Shown here in pieces: positions 7,836-14,979 of a stretch of DNA of 64,000 nucleotides. Position numbers and translations under genes: made by a program. Under the pieces are notes generated by a model, which saw nothing but the letters and a program-made list of their open reading frames with translations, had not been told where the DNA came from and made no database searches. The stretch is from a virus, in IMG/VR virus record IMGVR_UViG_3300048997_000130, positions 124,001-188,000 of that record; one strand, 5' to 3'. Position 1 is the first letter of the stretch; the number at the start of each line of letters is the position of its first letter.

Positions 7836-8273
7836 ATGGGAATTCAAAATAATAATCTCTTGAAAACTGCCAATTGTAAGATTGCCGATTTCTTGGAAGA
7901 TGGTATGGATGAACATTTGAAGGCGCTAGCCGACAACAGTTTGCAAGCTGCTATTATTAGATTTCGAAGTCCAGTTGTGAGTTATATATCAACCATTGGA
8001 TTTTGGTTCGAACATGGACAATCTTTCCTCGTAAAATTCCAAATTCAAACGGTTTCTAGCGAATCGAGCGATCCAAATTTTGCTCAAGTGCATTTCATTT
8101 TTATGACGCGAATTGACACTGATGTAGATCTTCCGCCCATAGCTCTCAACGTATTCAGTTGTATGCTTGATAAGATTTCGAATCTTGGCATGCATACAAC
8201 TGAATCACATTGTTCCAGGCGATTTTCTTATTCCTCGATAATGATTTCGGAAATCTCCAAATCTTCGCTTTAG
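7836..8273 (+). CDS. hypothetical protein, 145 aa, family-like body without tail
   Basis: MGIQNNNLLKTANCKIADFLEDG begins a product with a beta-rich middle (FWFEHGQSFLVKFQIQTV) like that of C-tail proteins, and a helix with ALNVFSCMLDKIS. The end is SYSSIMISEISKSSL: IM is present but the frame continues nine residues, so the canonical tail is absent. Either a related gene that lost the tail by frameshift, or an unrelated beta protein. Start chosen as the first ATG after the previous gene. Confidence 0.6.
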   Translation: MGIQNNNLLKTANCKIADFLEDGMDEHLKALADNSLQAAIIRFRSPVVSYISTIGFWFEHGQSFLVKFQIQTVSSESSDPNFAQVHFIFMTRIDTDVDLPPIALNVFSCMLDKISNLGMHTTESHCSRRFSYSSIMISEISKSSL

Positions 8274-8291
8274 AAGCAGGTGAGATTTCAA

Positions 8292-8654
8292 ATGAACAAT
8301 CCGCAAAACAAATATCCGTTTCCCACCAAAGCTCAAATCCTTGCCAGTCAGGCGTCAGACGGCACTTGTCTCGAACACTTCGGGATTCTCATGGCTCGCC
8401 AAACCAATGATGAACATGAAGAGAAGACCACCAAATGGAAGAATCGCCGAGGTCTGATGTCTTCGCATGCGGTTCGCGGCACGGAACTGTGGGAGAAAAT
8501 TGTGGCTTGCGAAGATCTCAGTGAGAACGACGTCGCAGAAGTTCGCTCCATCGTGTCTCGCTACGGCAAGCAATTGGCCGCTCATTATCGCGATGAGATG
8601 TTCCGTAAAAACCCTGGAATGCAAGAAGTCGCAGCCATATTCAGCGCTAATTGA
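8292..8654 (+). CDS. hypothetical protein, 120 aa
   Basis: AGGTGAG lies upstream of the ATG at 8292, preferred over a GTG at 8280. The product MNNPQNKYPFPTKAQILASQ... is soluble, helical and charged, with EEKTTKWKNRRGLMSSHAVRG in the middle and MFRKNPGMQEVAAIFSAN at the end. It has GC-richer codons than the neighbours on both sides, suggesting a gene conserved outside this expansion. Function unknown. Confidence 0.7.
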   Translation: MNNPQNKYPFPTKAQILASQASDGTCLEHFGILMARQTNDEHEEKTTKWKNRRGLMSSHAVRGTELWEKIVACEDLSENDVAEVRSIVSRYGKQLAAHYRDEMFRKNPGMQEVAAIFSAN

Positions 8655-8703
8655 CAATTTGACAATCCGGTGTAATTTCTTTCATAAGAGTTGTCGATAA
8701 TCA

Positions 8704-9225
8704 ATGTATTGGAACCGTTGGAATTTAAAAATGAATAATATTAATTGTTATTTGCCTCCTAGTACGTCATCTATCAATATGTCGCAGTCCGGAGTCCGGA
8801 CTCTCGTAATTGAAAATTTAAATCGTCTCGAGCCATATCTTGAGAAATTGGAAAAACGACAGTTTGAAGCATCTTCGGAATATCTTGATAAACATCTGGT
8901 TAATCGATTCCTAAAAACTATCGTGGGAATTAAGTCATTGGAGAAATTCGGACAATATTTGACTTTAATCATGCTTAATCGGGCTCGTATTAAAACTCAT
9001 AACGTTCAATTGGAAGAAAATATCGAGCGATATCGGATTTGCATTAAACGTCTTAAAGACATTTTAAGGCTTTCCAGATTCTCGAAAGTTGTTCATATCG
9101 ATGCTCGGGATTTGCGTTTGCTTGCGTTCGAAGGTTGGGATAAAGAACAAGAGTATATTAGGCAGGCTTTTCCTGAATATTACAAGAATCATAATAACGA
9201 AGTTGATGTGGACAATCAATCGTAA
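8704..9225 (+). CDS. hypothetical protein, 173 aa, paralog of the next gene
   Basis: Mostly helical (LNRLEPYLEKLEKRQFEASSEY). The second half, YRICIKRLKDILRLSRFSKVVHIDARDLRLLAFEG, aligns with YESMIKRIKDLLRMTRHNNTVWISAIDLRIL of the following gene, and both end in a Tyr/Phe-rich segment (FPEYY / YPDYR). ATGs at 8704, 8734 and 8779 are possible starts. The pair arose by duplication; no function is recognised. Confidence 0.65.
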   Translation: MYWNRWNLKMNNINCYLPPSTSSINMSQSGVRTLVIENLNRLEPYLEKLEKRQFEASSEYLDKHLVNRFLKTIVGIKSLEKFGQYLTLIMLNRARIKTHNVQLEENIERYRICIKRLKDILRLSRFSKVVHIDARDLRLLAFEGWDKEQEYIRQAFPEYYKNHNNEVDVDNQS

Positions 9226-9228
9226 ATC

Positions 9229-9253
9229 AATTTATTGATTTTGTAGGAATGGA
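9229..9253 (+). repeat. 25-bp leader repeat, copy 1
   Basis: A 25-base block (AATTTATTGATTTTGTAGGA then ATGGA) sits just before the ATG at 9257 and is repeated exactly at 9728-9752 before the ATG at 9755. It contains TAGGAATGGA, a plausible ribosome-binding site, and the small palindrome AATTTATTGATT. Duplicated leaders imply shared control of these two genes or recent copying. Confidence 0.55.
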
Positions 9254-9256
9254 CTG

Positions 9257-9715
9257 ATGCATCAAATCGTCGCTGGAATATCTCTTGTAGAAATTGAATC
9301 ATCAACAGTTATTCAATTGGCCATCCAATCTTTAAACTTGGTTGAACCATTGCTCAAGAATGTAAAGCGTAAACAGCATGAATTAACATTTACAGCTTTA
9401 GATAATATGACTGTTTGGGAATGGATAAGAGTCCATTTGAAACCCATTCCAATTTGGGGAGTCCAAATTAATAGATCAATTACGGATAGATGTGTGAAGA
9501 AAGCAAGTATTAAAGCCATTAACTCCGCACTGAATAATCAAAGCAATGATTATGAGTCAATGATTAAACGTATCAAAGACTTGCTTAGAATGACTCGTCA
9601 CAATAATACTGTTTGGATATCGGCTATTGACTTGAGGATCTTGCATTGTGAAAACGGTCTTCAAGAACGTGAATATTTCCATACGCATTATCCTGACTAT
9701 CGAGGTCATGATTAG
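9257..9715 (+). CDS. hypothetical protein, 152 aa, paralog of the previous gene
   Basis: MHQIVAGISLVEIESSTVIQ opens a helical protein with LVEPLLKNVKRKQHELTF matching LEPYLEKLEKRQFEA of its partner. A WEWIRVHLKPIPIWG segment is specific to this copy. It keeps the MIKRIKDLLRMTR core and ends YPDYRGHD. Preceded by the duplicated 25-bp leader. Unknown role. Confidence 0.7.
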   Translation: MHQIVAGISLVEIESSTVIQLAIQSLNLVEPLLKNVKRKQHELTFTALDNMTVWEWIRVHLKPIPIWGVQINRSITDRCVKKASIKAINSALNNQSNDYESMIKRIKDLLRMTRHNNTVWISAIDLRILHCENGLQEREYFHTHYPDYRGHD

Positions 9716-9727
9716 TAATTGTAAATA

Positions 9728-9752
9728 AATTTATTGATTTTGTAGGAATGGA
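9728..9752 (+). repeat. 25-bp leader repeat, copy 2
   Basis: Identical to the block ending at 9253 and placed at the same distance (two or three bases) from the next start codon, here that of the small membrane protein gene. The genes behind the two leaders are unrelated in sequence, so the leader itself was copied or is under selection. Confidence 0.55.
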
Positions 9753-9754
9753 TT

Positions 9755-9970
9755 ATGCAGAAGAAACAATCATTGGAAGAATTTTTCAGAGTCTATACCT
9801 GGAAGATTATCGGTATCATGGCTTGCGCCATAATGATTGTTCTTTATGTTGTTGGAGCTCTGTTCATTTTTCCTAAAGAATATTTTCTCCCATCATTCTT
9901 GATGATCATATACTTCAGTTTCCAAGCAGGTATTCTTGTCCAACAATTTAAGAATCGAGGTGCCCCTTGA
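9755..9970 (+). CDS. two-helix membrane protein, 71 aa
   Basis: MQKKQSLEEFFRVYTWKII starts with a short basic cytoplasmic part, then two hydrophobic segments (about residues 18-36, GIMACAIMIVLYVVGALFIF, and 43-60, LPSFLMIIYFSFQAGILV) and a basic tail. Last gene before a structured non-coding stretch. Small inner-membrane phage protein of unknown function. Confidence 0.7.
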   Translation: MQKKQSLEEFFRVYTWKIIGIMACAIMIVLYVVGALFIFPKEYFLPSFLMIIYFSFQAGILVQQFKNRGAP

Positions 9971-10084
9971 AGGTCTGATTAAACCCAATTAAATTCCTCT
10001 ATTTGATATGTGATTGATATGGCATAGTGCCGAATGTTTGAATTAATATTTACTCAGGTGATCGTCATGTGAACGCAATTCTGC

Positions 10085-10140
10085 GCCAACTTTCATGTTG
10101 GCAGGTTAGACTCCTAACCCAAAAATCTGCTAATATTTAT
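10085..10140 (+). ncRNA. structured intergenic element with adjacent hairpins
   Basis: GCCAAC-TTTCAT-GTTGGC and GGTTAG-ACTC-CTAACC form two perfect 6-bp hairpins side by side, and GCAG/CTGC can close an outer stem around the second. It resembles part of a tRNA cloverleaf but no 7-base anticodon loop, T-loop or acceptor stem can be drawn. It may be a small RNA or a leader for 10239; only the stems are seen. Confidence 0.35.
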
Positions 10141-10163
10141 AAAATCAATAACCATTATGGTTC

Positions 10164-10205
10164 AAATTATGGGAGAAAGCCTGGCTTTCTCCCATAATTT
10201 TATGT
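10164..10205 (+). terminator. strong bidirectional terminator
   Basis: AAATTATGGGAGAAAGCC and its exact complement form an 18-bp stem (10164-10181/10183-10200), with A-rich 5' and T-rich 3' flanks. The GC-rich core GGGAGAAAGCC-GGCTTTCTCCC with the T-rich end is a classical rho-independent terminator that would work in both directions. It closes the operon ending at 9970. Confidence 0.8.
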
Positions 10206-10238
10206 GTAAATTAATATAATAGTTATTTAATTACAGAC

Positions 10239-10547
10239 ATGATATCTAGCAAACAAGATTTGGTTTGGCAAGCTCGAATGGTAGCCGCTCGTGGCAAATG
10301 GATCGTAGACAGCATCCATAACGGTAAGAATCGAGACTTCTTATGTTATCTTCCGGAAGCTGCAGAGGACGGCATCTGCGGGATTTACGTGTCAATTATC
10401 GGGAATCGGGCGAACGCTGGATATTACTCCGGTGCGATTCCGCATATCGGAGATGCAATCTTCACAATCGTATGGCAGAAAGAATTCACGACTGTAAATG
10501 AGGCGTTCTCGAGAGTGTTGGGACGTCTTGGTATCAATCTCATTTGA
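10239..10547 (+). CDS. hypothetical protein, 102 aa
   Basis: MISSKQDLVWQARMVAARGKWIVDSIHNG leads into DFLCYLPEAAEDGICGIYVS and a Gly-rich part, GNRANAGYYSGAIPHIGDAIFTIVW, ending in a helix. Codon use is GC-richer than in the tail family, as for a conserved core phage gene. First gene after a terminator, so its promoter should lie in 10205-10238. Function not recognised. Confidence 0.7.
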   Translation: MISSKQDLVWQARMVAARGKWIVDSIHNGKNRDFLCYLPEAAEDGICGIYVSIIGNRANAGYYSGAIPHIGDAIFTIVWQKEFTTVNEAFSRVLGRLGINLI

Positions 10548-10558
10548 AAGAATTATGA

Positions 10559-10798
10559 ATGGCAATCATTGATCATCCGACTCGTAAATGTGGCTATGAA
10601 CTTTTCGATTATAAACCCTCAAAGGTTGTCCAATGCGAATTCTGTCGCGCTTTGTGTTCGCATTCCGGGCATGACGCTGGCGAAGCCGCTGATCAGGCTC
10701 GGAAAGTCGGATGGCAGACTGTGCGTGGTCGTATGCGATCGGATCCCAAACAGTGGGCTTGTTCGGAATGCATTAAGAAGCCTGATATTTGGACGTAA
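10559..10798 (+). CDS. zinc-finger-like protein, 79 aa
   Basis: Two cysteine pairs, CEFC (about residue 27) and CSEC (about residue 68), flank a helical centre with HSGHDAGEAADQARKVGW. The first pair follows KVVQ, and RSDPKQWACSECIKK forms the second knuckle: a likely one-zinc domain, nucleic-acid or protein binding. It follows the previous gene by 11 bases. Confidence 0.7.
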   Translation: MAIIDHPTRKCGYELFDYKPSKVVQCEFCRALCSHSGHDAGEAADQARKVGWQTVRGRMRSDPKQWACSECIKKPDIWT

Positions 10799-10847
10799 AT
10801 TTACTAACTAGTTAGTATTTAAACCAACTATATCTTGGAGTATAAAT

Positions 10848-11213
10848 ATGCCATATTACGTAAAGACTCATCGAATGTTGTTCAATTTGTGTCGTTTGAA
10901 TTTGGCGACATTCGATGAGATTGAACAATGCCGGATTTTGGTTTTGGACGAAGACCTTAAAGAAATCAGCATTCATATTGAACAGCAAACTCGGAATTTG
11001 ATTGAAGATAGACAGCAATTGGCTCTATTGCCCGGAATCGATTTGAAAGTAGAACAAATATATATTATGGAACGCCATCGTGATGAACTCTTGGCGATGA
11101 AACGCCAAACACATAAGCTCACGAGCTCCATGATGAACGTCCTGTATAATGGGATCGTTCCACCATGGGCTCGTCCTAATTCTAATATCAAGTCTTCCAA
11201 AACGATATACTGA
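10848..11213 (+). CDS. hypothetical helical protein, 121 aa
   Basis: The preceding bases (TTGGAGTATAAATATG) hold GGAG before the ATG. The product is nearly all helix (MLFNLCRLNLATFDEIEQCRIL, DLKEISIHIEQQTRNLIEDRQQ, MERHRDELLAMKRQTHKL) and likely a coiled coil. It ends with a basic, Asn/Ser-rich tail. Unknown role. Confidence 0.65.
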   Translation: MPYYVKTHRMLFNLCRLNLATFDEIEQCRILVLDEDLKEISIHIEQQTRNLIEDRQQLALLPGIDLKVEQIYIMERHRDELLAMKRQTHKLTSSMMNVLYNGIVPPWARPNSNIKSSKTIY

Positions 11214-11253
11214 GAAACATCTGATACTCAATATCCGAACAAGAGATTTTCCA

Positions 11254-11706
11254 ATGTCCTATACTACACGGATTCCGGTTGAAGGCGTGGATAATGCGTT
11301 TGTTATTCACAATTCTGATTTCTCAGGCGACGTAGTTGTCTGTTGGGGGAATGTCACCCCTGATAATGGATTGAATAATCCTGCTCACCGGGTGACTTTG
11401 CCGGGTGAGTTGCTCCTTCAAATCAGTGCTTGCGCTGCTTTCGAATATTTCCGAGCCAAGACTATTTCATTTTTGGAGGGGCTCGAACCCAAATTTATGA
11501 TTCGATCTGCGTCTCGATCAGATATCCGGAAGAAAGAGCGAGATAATATAGAAGAATTTGTTCGCAATCTTGGATATTCTATATGCGCCGATAAAATAAA
11601 GGCGCTCGGAGAGCCATTCCAAGCCTTGAATGACAGTTCTCGCAGTGATGCCGGTCTTGGAAATTTCGATGAGCTTCCTTGCAGCTCGGACGAAAAGTCT
11701 CCGTAG
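11254..11706 (+). CDS. hypothetical protein, 150 aa
   Basis: ATG at 11254 with AAGAG upstream is preferred to an earlier start inside the previous gene. The product begins MSYTTRIPVEGVDNAFVIHN, has a compact beta region with VVVCWGNVTPDNG and PAHRVTLPGELLLQISACAAFEYF, and a charged helical region (SRSDIRKKERDNIEEFVRNLGYSI). The end is Ser/Asp-rich and probably disordered. Not recognised. Confidence 0.7.
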   Translation: MSYTTRIPVEGVDNAFVIHNSDFSGDVVVCWGNVTPDNGLNNPAHRVTLPGELLLQISACAAFEYFRAKTISFLEGLEPKFMIRSASRSDIRKKERDNIEEFVRNLGYSICADKIKALGEPFQALNDSSRSDAGLGNFDELPCSSDEKSP

Positions 11707-11734
11707 TAATTTGGACTAAGACCGAAGGAAAGGA

Positions 11735-11777
11735 AACAGCAGCCTGAGGGTAAAAAGGGGAACCTCAGGCTGCTGTT
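11735..11777. other. 15-bp perfect hairpin in a 183-base gap
   Basis: AACAGCAGCCTGAGG (11735-11749) pairs exactly with CCTCAGGCTGCTGTT (11763-11777) around a 13-base purine-rich loop (GTAAAAAGGGGAA). There is no T-run, so it is not a typical terminator; an RNA processing or stability element at the end of the preceding operon is more likely. The loop resembles a ribosome-binding sequence. Confidence 0.5.
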
Positions 11778-11889
11778 AGAGAGGTACTCAATCCGTCGTC
11801 TTGTCTATAGTAATAATAACACTTTCCGTTCCTTCCAACAAGTTGCAAATCGGATACCCATCCCTGTAATCCTCCTAGAGAGATTATAG

Positions 11890-12162
11890 ATGTCCAGTAA
11901 GAAAAAAGCCACTGTCCGCGATTTGTTTATTGGTGCTGTCATTCGAATAATTCCAGAAGATGGCAATATTGACGCGTTCGAAGACGCTATTATTGTCGAA
12001 CAAACACTATTTGGCTGGCGCTGCGTTCGCCCCTATGTGTTTGTTCTTGGCAATGGACAATTTGAAGTCCGAACCGAAATCTACATATTGAGCGAAAATA
12101 CTGTCCAGAAGAGATTAGTGGAAGTAATTTCGCCAAATCAAGATATCGGATTTGCTACCTAG
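11890..12162 (+). CDS. hypothetical protein, 90 aa
   Basis: Preceded by TAGAGAGATTATAG. MSSKKKATVRDLFIGAVIRII begins a small beta-barrel-like protein: strands IIVEQTLFGWRCVRP, YVFVLGNGQFEVRTEIYIL and a final KRLVEVIS. The basic N-terminus and barrel pattern would fit an SH3- or OB-like fold, but this is a guess from pattern alone. Confidence 0.65.
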   Translation: MSSKKKATVRDLFIGAVIRIIPEDGNIDAFEDAIIVEQTLFGWRCVRPYVFVLGNGQFEVRTEIYILSENTVQKRLVEVISPNQDIGFAT

Positions 12163-12173
12163 GGGGTAAATAA

Positions 12174-12695
12174 ATGAAACACTTTCGTAATGTTATGATG
12201 AAATCCGATCCCAATCTATCTACTATCATGAAACTACATACTTCAATGTTCCCGAATGATGAAGAAGTCACAACCATTTACGTAGGTTCTGCAGCCTCTG
12301 CTGTAGAAGAGAAGACTCGACCGGATATCTATATTAGTATCATGGCAGCCGGTCATATTCATGGATTTGCGGAAGCTGAACATTATCCGTGGCAAAAACC
12401 CAGTACATTCTGGAGTTGCGTGGCCGACGCTCAAGTGCCAGAACTCAATTGTGAACAACGCATACAATATATCAAAAATTTTTTGGAAGGGGTTGCACAT
12501 TATTACGAACTCAATAACGTGCCGACTTTGGATGAATATGCGGTTTTGCAACAAATATTGAATAATAAAGATGATGCAGAAGAGGAAGAACTGGATAGGG
12601 TGACAGATTCTCTCATTCAGTCTCTTCCTGCGACGCATGAACACTCTGGCGTATTCGATAGGATTAAAAATATTTTCCAGAGGTTTGTTGCATAA
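12174..12695 (+). CDS. hypothetical protein, 173 aa
   Basis: GGGGGTAAATAA precedes the ATG. The product starts MKHFRNVMMKSDPNLST, has a beta core (TTIYVGSAASAVEE, RPDIYISIMAAG) and later helices (CEQRIQYIKNFLEGVAHYYEL), an acidic stretch (NKDDAEEEELDRV) and an amphipathic end HSGVFDRIKNIFQRFVA, perhaps a membrane-surface helix. Not recognised. Confidence 0.7.
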   Translation: MKHFRNVMMKSDPNLSTIMKLHTSMFPNDEEVTTIYVGSAASAVEEKTRPDIYISIMAAGHIHGFAEAEHYPWQKPSTFWSCVADAQVPELNCEQRIQYIKNFLEGVAHYYELNNVPTLDEYAVLQQILNNKDDAEEEELDRVTDSLIQSLPATHEHSGVFDRIKNIFQRFVA

Positions 12696-12746
12696 ACTGA
12701 AAATTCTGTAGCTTAAGATTTTATCTTGTATAATTTTATAAGATAA

Positions 12747-12956
12747 ATGAAAACTTTAGCCCATTTTGCAATTGATATTCAGCGTGATATGTGTTTAGAG
12801 CTTTCAGGTAGTCAATTTGAAGCCTTAATCACTATGCTCCAGTCGGATCCCGAAGCTGAAACTAAGAGACTATGGGAACTTCGACCCAAACAAGTGATGA
12901 TTGAAATTAATAAACGGATGGAATTCGATAGACAAATATATCAAAATTCGTTCTAG
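12747..12956 (+). CDS. hypothetical protein, 69 aa
   Basis: MKTLAHFAIDIQRDMCLELSG... is a small helical protein (SQFEALITMLQ, AETKRLWELRPKQVMIEINKRMEF). TAAGATAAATG gives a weak ribosome-binding site. Nothing more can be said about its role. Confidence 0.6.
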   Translation: MKTLAHFAIDIQRDMCLELSGSQFEALITMLQSDPEAETKRLWELRPKQVMIEINKRMEFDRQIYQNSF

Positions 12957-12966
12957 TCTTGATGTA

Positions 12967-13013
12967 TGTTGTTGAGATAGGTAATGGAAATGGCCGATAT
13001 TATCTCAACAACA
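12967..13013 (+). promoter_or_regulatory. inverted repeat around the start of the next gene
   Basis: TGTTGTTGAGATA (12967-12979) is complementary to TATCTCAACAACA (13001-13013). The 21-base loop contains GGTAATGGAAATGG, that is, the start codon of the following gene. Formed in mRNA, it would present the start in a loop; formed in DNA, it could be a binding site. Confidence 0.45.
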
Positions 13014-13166
13014 TCTGGTACTACGGATACTAAAATCGCTCTATGGAAAACATTACGAGCACATTGTTCAATGGCGGAAATTGTGGAGTTGCTGCGTTAC
13101 GAACTTGAACAAAATGGTAGTATGGTATCCGAAAGATTGGCTAATATACTTAAGAAATCATTATAA
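12984..13166 (+). CDS. hypothetical protein, 60 aa
   Basis: MEMADIISTTSGTTDTKIALW followed by one helical domain (KTLRAHCSMAEIVELLRYELEQNG, VSERLANILKKSL). The layout is like small phage regulators or inhibitors of one helical bundle. Its start lies in the loop of a 13-bp inverted repeat, and ATG at 12990 is an alternative. Confidence 0.55.
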   Translation: MEMADIISTTSGTTDTKIALWKTLRAHCSMAEIVELLRYELEQNGSMVSERLANILKKSL

Positions 13167-13211
13167 TATATGACATTACTATGTGTAATATATTCTGACG
13201 AGATATGACAT

Positions 13212-13385
13212 ATGTTCCATTGGTGCGGCAATCCATTCCATGATCTTCCGATGCTGTTAATAACGATGTTTCCTGTTCTTGGCTCGATCGTGGAATTTCT
13301 TCGAATACAAATCACTCGCCGTTTTATTTCTCATCACAATTGCAATCATGGATCTACCGATAATAGCCAGAAGGATTGCTCTTGA
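13212..13385 (+). CDS. small membrane-associated protein, 57 aa
   Basis: ATG at 13212 has GACGAG upstream. The product MFHWCGNPFHDLPMLLITMF continues with a hydrophobic segment (PMLLITMFPVLGSIVEFL) and a basic end with His/Asn/Asp. The Trp-Cys-x-Asn-Pro-Phe-His-Asp start followed by a membrane helix is a pattern I associate with small phage membrane proteins, without a known function. It overlaps the next gene start by 38 bases in another frame. Confidence 0.5.
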   Translation: MFHWCGNPFHDLPMLLITMFPVLGSIVEFLRIQITRRFISHHNCNHGSTDNSQKDCS

Positions 13386-13668
13386 TCCGATGCGCAAGTC
13401 GATTTTGACGACGCGTACACGTATGGATTCTACTGCTCCCGGACCTTCTAGGCTTCGTCATTTATCGGAATTAATCCAATATTTAGAGTCAGATATTGAA
13501 CATGCTGTATTGATATGGTCAAATATTGATTGGATAGCTATTTATCGCAACAAATCTTCACCTCGTTACTATATAGTCTCTAGGCTTCCAACCAAAGACA
13601 TTGATAACAAACTGGGAGACAAAATCAAAACGGCTGATGATGCTATCGACGCTGCATTGCAAATTTGA
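13348..13668 (+). CDS. hypothetical protein, 106 aa
   Basis: The ATG at 13348 gives MDLPIIARRIALDPMRKSILTT; a TTG at 13279 would add a hydrophobic leader but lies inside the small membrane gene. A helical part (LRHLSELIQYLESDIEHAVLIW) is followed by a small beta unit WIAIYRNKSSPRYYIVSRL and an acidic helix. Unknown. Confidence 0.55.
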   Translation: MDLPIIARRIALDPMRKSILTTRTRMDSTAPGPSRLRHLSELIQYLESDIEHAVLIWSNIDWIAIYRNKSSPRYYIVSRLPTKDIDNKLGDKIKTADDAIDAALQI

Positions 13669-13693
13669 TATTTCCAGTTTCATAACCGAGATA

Positions 13694-14089
13694 ATGAATA
13701 CAAAAACCAAAACTACGGGCGATTGTTCTCAAGTAGGATCTAACAGAGAATTCTATTTGAAATTTCTCATCGATAACAATGCAGCTACGGAGGCCGAACG
13801 TACTGAATATATGATGATAATACGACCTCGCGTATTTCGGAAATGGACAGAACGGGGGATTTTACCTGGGACGCCACGTACTGCTAGTGGTGAACTGGAA
13901 CGTAATGTTTTACTAAATGTGAACGGGATCGGTGATTACTGCGTCAGTACATTGCCGAAAGGTCGTGGAGAAGAACTCCAGGGAATCATCGATCAACTTA
14001 CGACTTTATCTCCTGAAGAGCTTCTTATTATGAGTGAAGTGATATTTTCTTTGAGTCGTAAATCCGGACTAATCCGAGAAAGACTCTAA
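13694..14089 (+). CDS. hypothetical protein, 131 aa
   Basis: CCGAGATA precedes the ATG at 13694; the frame is open further upstream but overlaps the previous gene. The product is helical: FYLKFLIDNNAATEAERTEY, RVFRKWTERGILPGT, a beta turn, then LQGIIDQLTTLSPEELLIMSEV. FRKWTERGILPGTPR looks like a turn of a DNA-binding helix pair, but no family is recognised. Confidence 0.65.
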   Translation: MNTKTKTTGDCSQVGSNREFYLKFLIDNNAATEAERTEYMMIIRPRVFRKWTERGILPGTPRTASGELERNVLLNVNGIGDYCVSTLPKGRGEELQGIIDQLTTLSPEELLIMSEVIFSLSRKSGLIRERL

Positions 14090-14133
14090 ATAACTTTGCA
14101 AATTCTTATTTATTGTATGTAGTTCACGGTTGG

Positions 14134-14352
14134 ATGATGAACCCTTACCCGAACCCACGAAAAACAGTTTTCCTTCCAAATCTTGAAGGATTCCGATTCA
14201 TTGGTGTTTTTCGTGACAATTCAATTCGTGAATGTGTTATCACAATTAATGAATCGGGTCTACACTCCGTAGATAATTACGATAAATTGGTAGGATGGTT
14301 TGAAATAAATTCAATGGCTCTATGTAGTCCAACCTCCAATTCTTCTATATAG
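14134..14352 (+). CDS. hypothetical protein, 72 aa
   Basis: Start at the first of two adjacent ATGs (14134/14137); a TTG at 14113 would add seven residues. MMNPYPNPRKTVFLPNLEG is followed by a beta-rich domain (FRFIGVFRDNSIRECVITIN, KLVGWFEINSMALC). Last plus-strand gene before the terminator and the minus-strand block. Confidence 0.6.
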   Translation: MMNPYPNPRKTVFLPNLEGFRFIGVFRDNSIRECVITINESGLHSVDNYDKLVGWFEINSMALCSPTSNSSI

Positions 14353-14357
14353 AGCCG

Positions 14358-14430
14358 GCATGAGCTCCCGGAGGTCTAAGCCCAACCTCCAAAACTAAGC
14401 CCCTGATTCTTCGGGGGCTCATGCTTCTTT
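14358..14430. terminator. multi-hairpin bidirectional terminator
   Basis: Three stems can form: GCATGAGC/GCTCATGC (14358-14365/14417-14424) enclosing GGAGGT/ACCTCC (14370-14375/14385-14390) and AGCCCC/GGGGCT (14398-14403/14414-14419), the last two ending in TTCTTT. It lies exactly between converging operons and would stop transcription from both sides. Confidence 0.65.
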
Positions 14431-14862
14431 AATGATGCTTTCAAATCGAACATCCATTATTTCTTGGATTACAGGTTTCCGAAACATAGAAACGACGTCG
14501 TCTTCGGAGACTATTTCATTTAATTCTTGAAATGTAAAATTCAGATATTTCATAGTTGTTAAATATCTGATTTTGGTCAGATATTTAGAAAGATCAACAT
14601 TATTAGGTGTCCAATTAATTATAAGTTGTGATAACTGTGTATTTATTGCTGATATTATAGATAAATCACTATCCAATATATTACAATTCAACAAATGTAA
14701 TTCTTCGTTAGTTTGATCTTTGACTAATGTGAATCTAACGATCATCTGAATGTCATTCCATGGGCCTTTTCCAGAAAGCGAATGAATTTGACCAATGATT
14801 CGGCCTCCTGGAATCACCAATATAGGTTCAAATGGCTCATATATTGTTTCTGATAAAGACAT
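14419..14862 (-). CDS. C-tail-related protein with extended end, 147 aa
   Basis: MSLSETIYEPFEPILVIPGG begins a beta domain (NDIQMIVRFTLVKDQ) followed by helices. Near the end VSMFRKPVIQEIMDV has the family tail pattern, but instead of a stop there are nine more residues (RFESIIKEA). This looks like a member whose stop was lost, or a tail that is functional internally. Minus strand, last gene of the block before the terminator. Confidence 0.65.
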   Translation of the reverse strand: MSLSETIYEPFEPILVIPGGRIIGQIHSLSGKGPWNDIQMIVRFTLVKDQTNEELHLLNCNILDSDLSIISAINTQLSQLIINWTPNNVDLSKYLTKIRYLTTMKYLNFTFQELNEIVSEDDVVSMFRKPVIQEIMDVRFESIIKEA

Positions 14863-14870
14863 AAAATTTG

Positions 14871-14942
14871 TCCACCATGCTGGACTTGAACCAGCCCGCC
14901 AACCTTATAAGAGTCGGCAGCTCAACCCGAGCGTTATGGTGG
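14871..14942 (-). tRNA. tRNA-Ile (anticodon UAU)
   Basis: The acceptor stem CCACCAT pairs with ATGGTGG; D-stem GCTC/GAGC; anticodon stem CGACT/GGTTG with 7-base loop CTTATAA, giving anticodon TAT; T-arm GCTGG-TTCAAGT-CCAGC. Discriminator A, CCA not encoded. It would read AUA codons, frequent in these AT-rich genes but usually rare in hosts, the common reason for phage tRNAs. The D-arm has three bases rather than two before it, a minor oddity. Confidence 0.8.
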
Positions 14943-14979
14943 GGAGGGGGTGTGAATAACTATCTAACGGCCGGTACTA

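Noticed and set aside
10085-10140. tRNA gene
   Set aside because: No acceptor stem, no 7-base anticodon loop with T at position 33, and no TTCxA T-loop.
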